A stretch of 64,000 nucleotides of DNA, taken from positions 28,955 to 92,954 of the forward strand of contig CAZGWV010000002.1 of NCBI GenBank assembly GCA_964529555.1, written 5' to 3'. A program made the translations under genes and the position numbers. This document shows positions 40,819-49,350 of this stretch, piece by piece. Numbering within the stretch: the first letter of the stretch is position 1; every line of letters begins with the position of its first letter. The stretch comes from UBA7672 sp964529555 (GTDB taxonomy: Bacteria; Pseudomonadota; Alphaproteobacteria; Caulobacterales; Hyphomonadaceae). Under the pieces are notes generated by a model. The model was given only the letters and a program-made list of their open reading frames with translations, ran no database searches and was not told the origin of the DNA.

Positions 40819-42504
40819 TCACTTCGTCTCCGGCGCCGCCGTGAGGCGAGAGACGGGAGTATGCTGGGACTGCATGGCTGACTTCAACGCCGCAACCAGG
40901 TCCCTTGCCATCGCAGAAATCCAGGCGTGGTCGAACAAATCCGCAGCGTAGGAAATCCGGCCTGAAAGACCTTTCTCTGTCTGATCTATGGCAAAGTGCA
41001 GATCGCGATGAATATGCGTTTGCAGACGCTTCGGCAGATCGGTCATTCCAGCCTTCAGCTTCCCTACCCCCTGGAACTGTCGCGGCGAGCGGCCGCCCGA
41101 ATTGGCGTGGCCTTCGCTGCGGCTCATTGAACCGTCGCCAAAATCAGATGGTAGAAGGTAGCGGCCCGCTTCCCTCGCGCTTCTGGGCAGCGCGTTTGTC
41201 TGCATCTGGCGCTGGACAGGCGCGGTCGACGACTTGTCTGTCCGGGCGTTGTAGTTCACCAGGACATTCTGAAACCCAAGACTTGCTGCAAGCTGTGGCG
41301 ATATCGGTCGCTGAAGATCGGACGCTGCGAGTGAAGCTGACCGCGCCCGTCGCAGGAACTGCTCGAAGGTGGGGTCATCCTCGAACGAGATATGAAACGG
41401 TCTCGTCTGCGCGAAACACCCGATCACCGAGTCAAAACCAGGAGGACGGCCGTTCACATTAAGCCCGAAGAGCGGAGCGCGATGGCCAGCCCTTGGAGCC
41501 AGCACCAGCGCCAGCACAGCCAGAAACAGCATGTGTAGCGTCACGCCTTGCGATCGTGCATACGCCGCCGCCGCTGTCACGACGCCTGAAGAAATGGCGA
41601 ATGGAAGTCCAGCGATTGTGGATGGGACAGCAAGGCTCGCAGCGCCATTTGGGAAGCGTAAAGGCCTCGCATTCGCCAGCCTGTAGGCCCAGCTTGCGTC
41701 AGCCAATTCACGCTCGGCCGGCGTCAGCCAACTCGTCTCCCATGACGCGAAATCGGCGTACTGCAGTGTTTTCTCTTCGGGCGGCTGAACACCCTGCGAG
41801 TATCCAAAGTAGCGCCCCATGAGTTCGCCGATAAAGATGCGGGATGATCGTCCATCGAACGCAAGATGATGCACGAACCCGCCCAGCAAATGCCTGCGGC
41901 CTTGCAGCCTATACAATCGAAGGCGGACAAGGCCATCACGCAACGCGGCAGGCTGCTCGTAGAACGGCTTGAGCTCGCCCCATATCTCAAGCCCTGCTTC
42001 TGTCACTGGCAGGTGATCGAGCGATCGGATTTCAAGCCGCTGTCCGCCCGTTGGCGCGACGACAAACTCCGGATTGTCCGGAAGCCCTCGAACGCTTGCA
42101 CGCAGGATGTCGTGCAGATCCAGCAAGCGTGCGTAGCTTCTCTCAAACGCGCCGACATCGAGATCTCCCTCGAGCAGCCACAGAACCGGTAGCCATTGCT
42201 CACTCGGAGCTGTCTTGCTCGGATCGAGCCATGCCGCCTGCGCTGCAGTAGGAGCAAGGCGCCCCGCCCGGCCGGAACGCGAGACCGAGGGCAGTACCTT
42301 GCGCGACCGCCGGTCCGCCAGACAGCCAACAATCTCCGATTCACGCTGGAACACTTCCGTGACCAGCTGATCTGTACCCTCAAAGGCAGATGAATCCACC
42401 CGCAGGCCTGTCCTCGCGAGCGAAAGCCGCCCTCCGCCTTCCTCAAATGCCGAAACAATGTTGTCGACTGACGCTTTCGATACGTTTTGTGGTTCACCAC
42501 TCAT
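40819..42504 (-). CDS. Stand-alone condensation-domain protein 2 with TubC-like docking N-terminus
   Basis: A 561-aa protein. The first 65 residues (NIVSAFEEGGGRLSLARTGL then RVDSSAF) resemble the TubC docking domain found at the N-terminus of hybrid NRPS/PKS proteins. The condensation domain (about 85-535) carries the active-site motif VHHLAFDGRSS in canonical HHxxxDG form. No adenylation or carrier domain is attached. Its start overlaps the stop of its paralogue (ATGA). It is the last gene of a four-gene minus-strand operon with an ACP and an AMP ligase. Amide or ester bond formation between an ACP-bound acyl group and an acceptor is the likely reaction. Confidence 0.83.
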   Translation of the reverse strand: MSGEPQNVSKASVDNIVSAFEEGGGRLSLARTGLRVDSSAFEGTDQLVTEVFQRESEIVGCLADRRSRKVLPSVSRSGRAGRLAPTAAQAAWLDPSKTAPSEQWLPVLWLLEGDLDVGAFERSYARLLDLHDILRASVRGLPDNPEFVVAPTGGQRLEIRSLDHLPVTEAGLEIWGELKPFYEQPAALRDGLVRLRLYRLQGRRHLLGGFVHHLAFDGRSSRIFIGELMGRYFGYSQGVQPPEEKTLQYADFASWETSWLTPAERELADASWAYRLANARPLRFPNGAASLAVPSTIAGLPFAISSGVVTAAAAYARSQGVTLHMLFLAVLALVLAPRAGHRAPLFGLNVNGRPPGFDSVIGCFAQTRPFHISFEDDPTFEQFLRRARSASLAASDLQRPISPQLAASLGFQNVLVNYNARTDKSSTAPVQRQMQTNALPRSAREAGRYLLPSDFGDGSMSRSEGHANSGGRSPRQFQGVGKLKAGMTDLPKRLQTHIHRDLHFAIDQTEKGLSGRISYAADLFDHAWISAMARDLVAALKSAMQSQHTPVSRLTAAPETK

Positions 42505-44279
42505 GTGGCGCTATCCTGATATGCGCCGCCTGACATCAGCTCTGCGAGTCTGACAGATGGGTTTCTGCAGCCGGCGTCCAGAACACCAATCAACCGCGCG
42601 ACCAGTCTTTCAGTCTGAACGCGCGAATCCTCGCCGCCCCTGTAGGTCGCAACGCCCGTCAGACCGTCATCTGCCTGCGTCACAGCAAAGTGCAGTTGAC
42701 GGTGAAACTCGGTTCGAAGGCGCTCGGGCAGATGCGTCATCTCGGCGGAGATTCCGAACATGCTGCGAGGGCGAGCCGCTCGATCAGCTCCAGGAACACG
42801 ACGGAAGACTCTCACGCCGTTGGCGGAAGGCTGTGCAAACCCACGCGCCGATGCGAAGGGGTTCTCAGGATTGAAGAAGGCAGGAATTTGTGACGGCCTT
42901 TCTGCCGCCATAGAGCGCCCAACGGATCGCGTCGTGAAGGCGCCAAGGACATTTGTCGTCTCGCCTCCTGCATCACCACTCCATTGAGAACTCTCGCCTG
43001 GTTGTGACGAACTGTTCCGACGAAAGTAGTTCACCACGACATCGCCGATCCCAAGTTGCATCAATGCCTGCGGGGACACCGGCCGGCGCAGGTCAGACGA
43101 TGCGATAACGGACTGCCGCGATCGCTGAACGATGTCCGCGAACGTATCGTTTGACCCAAACGGCAGATGAAACGGGCGTATCTGGATGAATGATCCGATG
43201 GCCCTGTCAAACCCGGGCGGACGTCCATGGCAGATATGCCCGAAGAGAGCGTGCGAAGCGCGGTTGAGTTCCCCGAGGGCAAGAGAGAGCGCAGTCAGGA
43301 ACAGGACGTTGAGCGTAGCCCCCGAGCGTCTTGCAAATGCTGACGCCTGCCCGAACGTTTCCGCAGGAAGGTCAAAGCGAATGATGTCATAGATGGTGGC
43401 AGGTGTGTCAGGATCCAGACCTGCAAGGTCTGAGGGCGTTGCACCGGCCAGGTCGAACATCCATGCCTTGTCCGACAGCAGCCGCTCGTCGTCGGTCAGC
43501 CAGCTGCTCTCCCAGGCCGCAAAATCGGAATACTGGCGCTCCTGGACGCCGCCCGTCTCCTGACCGAACAGTCCGCCATAGTATCGGCCCATGAGCTGGC
43601 CCAGCAGGATCGCCAGAGACGTTGCATCAAGCGCAATGTGGTGGATGTAACCTGCAAGCACATGCTTGCGTTCCGTTATGCGGTAGAGTCGGGCGTCGAC
43701 AACCCCTTGGTCGAGGGGGGTGCGTTTCTCCAGCTTGGGCTTCATCCGCCTCCAGATTTCGCGTTCTGCATCCTGCTCAGCCAGCCCGGTCAGATCGACG
43801 ACATCCAGTTGCACCGACTGCGGCGGATCGAGTTCCGGGCGCGCGCCGCTTGCCGTTGCTACGTAGCGCGTCCGCAGAATGTCATGCTGTACCAGCAAAC
43901 GCTCGAAGCTGCGCTTGAAACTTCCGACATTGAGCACGCCAGTCAGCTTCCAGACGATTGGCAGCCATTGTTCTTCCAGCGGGTTGCGGTCCGTGTGAAT
44001 CCACTGGAGCTGGGCGCTGGTCAACGTGGTGCTGACCGCCGGTCTTGTCCGCGAGGAGATCGCCGGCAAGACCCGCCTTGGACGCCGGGAGGCGAAGTAT
44101 CCCAAGGCTTCGTCTTCGCGTGTGCGAAGTTCGTCAAGTAGCCCCGCGTCACCGACAAAGCCTTCAGCATCTATGGCCAGCCTGCCTTGCGAAAGCGTGA
44201 CCCGGCCGCCCCCGTCCTTGAACACCTTTACGATGTCCCGGATGGGCCGCGGCGACGCTATCGCAAGGCCATCAACCAT
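42501..44279 (-). CDS. Stand-alone condensation-domain protein 1 with TubC-like docking N-terminus
   Basis: A 592-aa paralogue of the next protein. The TubC-like N-terminus reads IRDIVKVFKDGGGRVTLSQG then RLAIDAEGF. The condensation motif is IHHIALDATSL: both His and the Asp are kept but the Gly is Ala, as in some catalytic and some diverged C domains. It overlaps the AMP ligase stop by 8 bp. Two docking-domain C proteins in series suggest two acylation steps or a heteromer. A non-catalytic role for this copy cannot be excluded. Confidence 0.83.
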   Translation of the reverse strand: MVDGLAIASPRPIRDIVKVFKDGGGRVTLSQGRLAIDAEGFVGDAGLLDELRTREDEALGYFASRRPRRVLPAISSRTRPAVSTTLTSAQLQWIHTDRNPLEEQWLPIVWKLTGVLNVGSFKRSFERLLVQHDILRTRYVATASGARPELDPPQSVQLDVVDLTGLAEQDAEREIWRRMKPKLEKRTPLDQGVVDARLYRITERKHVLAGYIHHIALDATSLAILLGQLMGRYYGGLFGQETGGVQERQYSDFAAWESSWLTDDERLLSDKAWMFDLAGATPSDLAGLDPDTPATIYDIIRFDLPAETFGQASAFARRSGATLNVLFLTALSLALGELNRASHALFGHICHGRPPGFDRAIGSFIQIRPFHLPFGSNDTFADIVQRSRQSVIASSDLRRPVSPQALMQLGIGDVVVNYFRRNSSSQPGESSQWSGDAGGETTNVLGAFTTRSVGRSMAAERPSQIPAFFNPENPFASARGFAQPSANGVRVFRRVPGADRAARPRSMFGISAEMTHLPERLRTEFHRQLHFAVTQADDGLTGVATYRGGEDSRVQTERLVARLIGVLDAGCRNPSVRLAELMSGGAYQDSAT

Positions 44280-45987
44280 CGAACCACCGCCTAAGCTCGT
44301 CTTTCTGGATTTTTCCGAGCCTGTTCCGAGGCAATGGCTGATCGGCTACGAGTATGCGCGTTGGCGTCTTGAACAGCTGGAGCCGACCAGCCGCGTGTCG
44401 GCGCACGTCATTGTCGCTGAGCGTGGCGCCCTCGCGAGGGCGAACAACAGCCACAGGCTGCTCGCCCATGAGGTCGTGCGGCAGACCAAGGGCGGCGACT
44501 TCAGCGACATCGGGATGCGAGGCGATGGCGTCCTCGATCTCGATGCAATAGACATTCTCGCCCGCGCAGATGAGCATGTCCTTGGCGCGGTCCACGATGA
44601 AGCAATGTCCGCCGGCGTCGACGCGCGCGAGATCGCCGGTTCGCAGCCACCCGTCGATAATCGCATCGTTGGTGGCCGCGGGATCGTCGATGTAGCAGAG
44701 CATCACCTGTGGTCCACGCACCTGCAATTCACCGACCTCCCCTACTGGCGCAGCCGATCCGTCGGAAGAGGCAATACGTACGTCGTGTATGGGCGCGGGG
44801 AGGCCGCAGCTTCCAGGATGCTCAACGAACTCCTTTCCGATGATGCCGAGCAACGCTCCGGCCGTCTCCGTCATTCCCCAATTCTGTCCCGGCGTAAGGC
44901 CCAGCGTCGCGATCCTGCCCGCAAGCGTGGAGGATGGCGGCCCGCCGCCGCATATCACCTGCTGGAGCGCTGGGGGGACACCGCGCGCTTCCAGCTCTCC
45001 GACCATCTGTTCCGCGATCATGGGCACGCTACCGAAGATATGAACCCCTTCCTTCTCCAGAAGCTGACGCGCAGATCTCGGCGACCAGTACTGTATGAAC
45101 ACGATGCGCCCGCCTCTCATCATGAGAGGGAGCACGGCGTTGCAGATGCCACTCGTGTGGAACAGGGGCAGCACCATCAGCAGGACCTGCTGCTCTGAAG
45201 ACGCGCCGGGCTGAGGAATACTGCCGACGGCCGCTGCACGGGTATTCCTGAACGCAGCATGAAAAATGCTGTAGGCGCATGCGCGATGACTGAGAACAAC
45301 GCCCTTGGGCAAGCCGGTTGTGCCAGCGGTGAAGAGGATCGAGGCCGGTTGGCCTGGCTGAACCTCAGCCGGCTTCCAGTCTGCGCGCGTGGAATCGCCA
45401 CTAGCGCTGGCTGCTCCCGCCATCGTTGCTGACGCACGCCCGGCGTCATCCGAGCGCATTTGCTCTACTTGATCCACATTCAGGATCGCCGCCCTGGTTC
45501 GTGTCGAGCCGGCGGATTGAAGCCGCTCCACAAGGTCGCCCGATACGATCACCGCTTTGGGCTGAGCCAGTGCCAGCGCGTGCGCAAGCTCGGCCTGGCT
45601 TGCTGCGGGGTTCAGAAGCGCGCTCGTGGCTCCGACCAGTGCGATTCCAAAGAAGGCCGCGAGCCACTCGGGACGATTGACCAACATGATCGCAACATTG
45701 TCGCCCTGAGCTACGCCCTGCTCTCTCAACCAGCCAGCGACCCGGACTGAGGCCTCCCGAAACTCTCCATAAGTGACGCGGCGCTCACCGGCCGAAATGA
45801 AAGTCCGATCCGCAAAGTTTTTGGTGGCCTGAAAGATGTCAGTCAGGGTTTGCGGCCCGTTCTTCCATACACGCAGGATCCTATCGCCCTCCTGAGACGG
45901 CAGCATCTCGAATGGAGCGCCGGCGCGTGTGAGGTTGTCCGCGATCTGCGAGTCTCTCGCTGTCTCGACCGAGCCCTCGACTGGCAT
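44272..45987 (-). CDS. AMP-forming acyl/aryl-CoA or acyl-ACP ligase (ANL family)
   Basis: A 571-aa stand-alone adenylating enzyme. The P-loop ILFTAGTTGLPKGVVLSHRA is near residue 217, followed by NWGMTETAG, the hinge region GWLRTGDLARVD and the catalytic Lys near the C-terminus in NRLGKIQKDELRRW. It resembles long-chain fatty acid ligases more than amino-acid A domains, but substrate cannot be read by eye. It lies 12 bp after the ACP gene and probably loads that carrier. Together with the C-domain proteins it forms a dissociated NRPS-like line. Confidence 0.88.
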   Translation of the reverse strand: MPVEGSVETARDSQIADNLTRAGAPFEMLPSQEGDRILRVWKNGPQTLTDIFQATKNFADRTFISAGERRVTYGEFREASVRVAGWLREQGVAQGDNVAIMLVNRPEWLAAFFGIALVGATSALLNPAASQAELAHALALAQPKAVIVSGDLVERLQSAGSTRTRAAILNVDQVEQMRSDDAGRASATMAGAASASGDSTRADWKPAEVQPGQPASILFTAGTTGLPKGVVLSHRACAYSIFHAAFRNTRAAAVGSIPQPGASSEQQVLLMVLPLFHTSGICNAVLPLMMRGGRIVFIQYWSPRSARQLLEKEGVHIFGSVPMIAEQMVGELEARGVPPALQQVICGGGPPSSTLAGRIATLGLTPGQNWGMTETAGALLGIIGKEFVEHPGSCGLPAPIHDVRIASSDGSAAPVGEVGELQVRGPQVMLCYIDDPAATNDAIIDGWLRTGDLARVDAGGHCFIVDRAKDMLICAGENVYCIEIEDAIASHPDVAEVAALGLPHDLMGEQPVAVVRPREGATLSDNDVRRHAAGRLQLFKTPTRILVADQPLPRNRLGKIQKDELRRWFDG

Positions 45988-45999
45988 GTCTTCCCCCGT

Positions 46000-46269
46000 T
46001 CAGGTAGCGTTGTCGCGGTCAGGTTCACGATGCTCCGGCGCCTGCATGGCCGTCTCCAGCCAACGGCAGAATTCGCCTATGTGAGGCCGCTCGAATATCT
46101 CGACTGGATCGATGACGACATCGTAGATCTGCTCTAGCGCCGCCATGAGAACCGTGGCTGCCAGTGAGTCGCCGCCCAGCATGAAGAAGTCGTCGTCCAG
46201 CGTCACCTTCTCCACGACCAGCAGGGAAGCCAGGATCGCAGGCACCTTGGTGTGAACGCTTTCCGCCAT
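46000..46269 (-). CDS. Acyl/peptidyl carrier protein
   Basis: An 89-aa carrier with the phosphopantetheine site DDDFFMLGGDSLAATVLM, Ser35 being the attachment residue. GGDS is typical of peptidyl carriers and some stand-alone acyl carriers. ATG 46269 is preceded by GGGGG. It is the first gene of the minus-strand operon and divergent from the P450 gene. It could hand its acyl group to the condensation proteins, to the P450 for oxidation while tethered, or to the HlyC homologue. Confidence 0.9.
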   Translation of the reverse strand: MAESVHTKVPAILASLLVVEKVTLDDDFFMLGGDSLAATVLMAALEQIYDVVIDPVEIFERPHIGEFCRWLETAMQAPEHREPDRDNAT

Positions 46270-46400
46270 GTTTCCCCCAAGACAAATTGTGCTGCGAGTG
46301 CACAGGCGACGACGCGACAATAACAAACCGGTCACGCCTGTCAGCACTTGAAATAGAGCTGGTCTGAGTGTCCTCTCGACAGCGCAACGGGAGACAGAGA
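46270..46400. promoter_or_regulatory. Divergent promoter region between ACP operon and P450
   Basis: 131 bp separate the two opposed starts. It must hold both promoters. I see ribosome sites at both ends (GGGGGAAAC before the ACP, GGAGACAGAGA before the P450) but no unambiguous operator. Confidence 0.4.
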
Positions 46401-47642
46401 ATGTCCGAGGAACCGCTGCCGACCGTTTTCAAGACGACCGCACAGGATCCGGTCGCGCGGGCAAACCCACATCCCCGCCTCGACCGGCTTCGGCGCGAGT
46501 GCCCCGTCCTCTACGATACCCAACTGGGCGGCTTCTTCCTGACGCGCCACGAGGACGTGCGTGCCGTATTGAGCGATCGCAGCATGTTGCGAGATCCCGA
46601 GCATGCAGTCGCCGAGGCACGGGCATTGAAACTGCAACGACGTCCGCCACCGCCGGAATCGCGCGACTTTGGTCAACCGCCAGCCACGATATTGTTTCTG
46701 GACGACCCGGACCATGCGCGTATCCGCGAACCATTCGCGCTCGCGTTCAACAAGCGGGCTTTACAAAGCGGACCAGTGATTCAGGGCATTGTGGATGCTA
46801 CTCTGGACGAAATTGGCTCGCGGTCGAACTTCGATGTCGTCGCGGATTTTGCACGGAAGGTTCCGATCCGCGTCATCTCCAGGCTGATTGGCATCCCCGA
46901 GGTCTCATCGGCGGAATTCCAGAAGTGGTCAGAAGAGGCATCGCTCGCGCTGCATCCGATGCGCTCAAGGGCTGCGACTTCTGTAATGATCGCCGCCCAG
47001 AACGCGTTACACGACTTCTTTCATGGCCTGATAGCTAAAAGGCGCCGGCAACCGGCCGATGATCTGGTTAGCGATCTCGTGAAGCTCCAGCAGGATGGGG
47101 CGCCTGTTTCAGATCACGAAATCCAGGCCAACCTGCGACTGCTGCTTATCGCCGGAAACCTCACGACCACAGATCTCATTGGCAGCGCTGTCTGGCTTTT
47201 GCTGACAAACGGACCGCAGGTTGAGCAATTGCGTCGCGAACCGAGCCTCATAGTTGCTGTGATCGAAGAAGCGTTGAGAATGGAATCGCCAATTGACGCT
47301 ACGGATAGAATACCGTCGCAGAGTATTTCGGTCGGCCGCTGTCCTATTGGTGCAGGCCAAGCAATTACAACGTCATTGCGTGGTGCAAACCGCGACCCCG
47401 ATGTCTTCGATGAACCTCATGCGTTCAAGCTTGATCGCAAATCCAACAACCATCTGGCTTTCGGTGGAGGCAATCACTTCTGTCTCGGTGCGCCTCTGGC
47501 GCGCATGGAAGCCCGAATTGCTGTAAGGATGCTCCTCGAACGGCTCCCCCACTTAAGACTTGTAGACGACAGATCCGCTCCAGAATGGCGCGCTTTGCCT
47601 CCGTTTCGCGGGCTGGCTCGGCTCTTCGTGCTTGCGTCTTGA
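46401..47642 (+). CDS. Cytochrome P450
   Basis: A 413-aa soluble bacterial P450. The I-helix oxygen-activation motif LLIAGNLTTTDLIG is near residue 250. The ExxR motif is in EEALRMESP near 288, and the heme-binding loop FGGGNHFCLGAPLARME near 353-369 holds the ligand Cys. ATG 46401 has GGAGACAGAGA upstream and is preferred over 46368. Divergent transcription from the ACP operon suggests it hydroxylates the same acyl chain or product. A ferredoxin partner is not in the window. Confidence 0.93.
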   Translation: MSEEPLPTVFKTTAQDPVARANPHPRLDRLRRECPVLYDTQLGGFFLTRHEDVRAVLSDRSMLRDPEHAVAEARALKLQRRPPPPESRDFGQPPATILFLDDPDHARIREPFALAFNKRALQSGPVIQGIVDATLDEIGSRSNFDVVADFARKVPIRVISRLIGIPEVSSAEFQKWSEEASLALHPMRSRAATSVMIAAQNALHDFFHGLIAKRRRQPADDLVSDLVKLQQDGAPVSDHEIQANLRLLLIAGNLTTTDLIGSAVWLLLTNGPQVEQLRREPSLIVAVIEEALRMESPIDATDRIPSQSISVGRCPIGAGQAITTSLRGANRDPDVFDEPHAFKLDRKSNNHLAFGGGNHFCLGAPLARMEARIAVRMLLERLPHLRLVDDRSAPEWRALPPFRGLARLFVLAS

Positions 47643-48093
47643 CTACTTTAGATTCTGCGATTCCGCCGAGGCAGATCACTAGCGATTTGAAGCATATCTG
47701 AAACGACGCATCGCGAAGCGGTTGTTGCCAAGAGCGAGCATCGGCGCCATGGTTTGCTGAGTTCGGGGAACGGGCCATGCTGCAAGGGCCAACGCCGCCT
47801 ACAATCTTAGCCTCCGAGCGATGCTGCAGTGCCGGTCTCGGTTGCTCAAGCACTTCTTCTTTTCAATCAATCCCCCGGGGACGCTATCGCGATGTTGCTC
47901 TCGCTCTGATGAGTAGGAGAGAAAGATCTATTGGTTGGCTTGGGCCAAAGACCAGGAGCTAAGCTGATCTCGTCGGCAGCACTGACTGTGGAAGTCATAC
48001 CTTATATCTTGCTGCTGCTTCCGCCGACTAGGCCATGCAAACGGAATACATAGGTGTTGACCGGGAGCACTTGAGGAAGGTCAGGACGCAGCA
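47643..48093. other. Long gap before the second RTX unit
   Basis: About 450 bp with no convincing gene on either strand and with visibly lower GC than the P450 gene. It probably carries the promoter for the lipoprotein-RTX 2 pair. I cannot identify a terminator or RNA gene in it. Confidence 0.3.
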
Positions 48094-49350
48094 GTGATAA
48101 AAAAGTACGGCTTCGTTTCGATTGCCAGCATGTTGCTGTGTGTCAGCGCTTGTGTCCAGCCGCCGGCGAACTTGGCTGGTCCCACATCGACACTAAGCGA
48201 ACCTCGATGGAATTCATCTGATCACCTGACCAATCCGTTTCCACCTACGTCACCTCGGTCGCTTACGATCGCGATATCCCGTGCGGGAGATATGATCGCC
48301 TTTCCGATCCCCAATAAGCGGACCTCTGATGGAAGAATCTTACCGTCGGAAGGACTATTGGTTGTTGATCTGGAAAAACGACAAGTTAGGAAATTCACCT
48401 ATCGAATTCCGAATCTTGAACTCGTTGATCCGACCTTTTCTCCTGACGCCAGTTTGATCGCGTTTGTTGCTACTCCCACGCCACGTTTTGGCTGGGGCGA
48501 AATCTGGATAGCCTCAGTTGATGGAAGCCCAAGAAGCCGCGTCAATGAATGCGAGCGATCCTACATGGCGCCACGCTTCTCAGTTGATGGAAAACGGATA
48601 GCCTACTTTCGCGACCTGTGGACGCCAGCCAGCGCCCCCACCGGCATGTGGCCTGAATATCGATCGACTCTACGCTTTCAGCCTTGGGGAGTCTTCGAAT
48701 TAGACTTGGCTACGGCTCGTGATGAGCAGGTATCGCAGACTGGTTGGCGTCTACCAAATCAGCTGCGCTATGACGAGATGCGCAATGGGATTGTCGTTTG
48801 GGCTCTGGAGCAACTCAAGCTCGTCAACACAGCCAAAGGACCAGCTTGGCAGCCCGTACCCCTCTACCAAGCTCCCGCCCCCGCTCCGACCGCTGCTCGA
48901 GCATATGAAGCGCCCCGAACGCACTATATAGAAAAGACCGGCGCTACTTGGGCTGTTGGGAACACTCCTGCGCCGCTCGTTCGTTCAATTGAACAGCGGG
49001 CGGATCTTCTGGACTTCGTGAACGGCGCCTATATCTGGACGGTTGCGAGTCCTCCGCTGCCATACCGAAATATTAGAGTTGTGCGTCAATCAGCAGGCAT
49101 GTCGCAGGACTTGTTTGGCTTGGATGATCTCACCGGCCGCGCAACTCAGGGCAGTTTTCCGACAGGCCTGTTTTTTTCCGAGGACGCCTGTACAGCAACC
49201 TATTGGGCCGGATCGCTAGAAAGCCCGCGTATTGCGGTAGCTGGCCTTTGCCAGACTTCCCCGGTCCAAATCGAACTGATGTCGATTGATGATCTCGAAA
49301 AGAACGCTGTAGAAATCGAGCTGCATTGGATATTCGGCGATGCCTGCTAG
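48094..49350 (+). CDS. Lipoprotein with TolB-like beta-propeller repeats, precedes RTX protein 2
   Basis: A 418-aa protein from GTG 48094. A lipoprotein signal is clear: SIASMLLCVSAC, with Cys20 as the lipid site. The mature part has PD40/TolB-type propeller strands such as LVDPTFSPDASLIAFVATPT and YMAPRFSVDGKRIAYFRD. Its last 11 bases overlap the RTX 2 start, so the two are translated together. It is not similar to the lipoprotein before RTX 1 although it has the same position. Possible roles are immunity, surface anchoring or assembly. Base composition is AT-richer than the conjugation and repeat regions. Confidence 0.8.
   Translation: MIKKYGFVSIASMLLCVSACVQPPANLAGPTSTLSEPRWNSSDHLTNPFPPTSPRSLTIAISRAGDMIAFPIPNKRTSDGRILPSEGLLVVDLEKRQVRKFTYRIPNLELVDPTFSPDASLIAFVATPTPRFGWGEIWIASVDGSPRSRVNECERSYMAPRFSVDGKRIAYFRDLWTPASAPTGMWPEYRSTLRFQPWGVFELDLATARDEQVSQTGWRLPNQLRYDEMRNGIVVWALEQLKLVNTAKGPAWQPVPLYQAPAPAPTAARAYEAPRTHYIEKTGATWAVGNTPAPLVRSIEQRADLLDFVNGAYIWTVASPPLPYRNIRVVRQSAGMSQDLFGLDDLTGRATQGSFPTGLFFSEDACTATYWAGSLESPRIAVAGLCQTSPVQIELMSIDDLEKNAVEIELHWIFGDAC

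Noticed and set aside
44026..45198. 390-aa plus-strand frame opposite the AMP ligase gene.
   Set aside because: Antisense shadow; the ligase and condensation motifs are on the minus strand and no domain appears in this frame.
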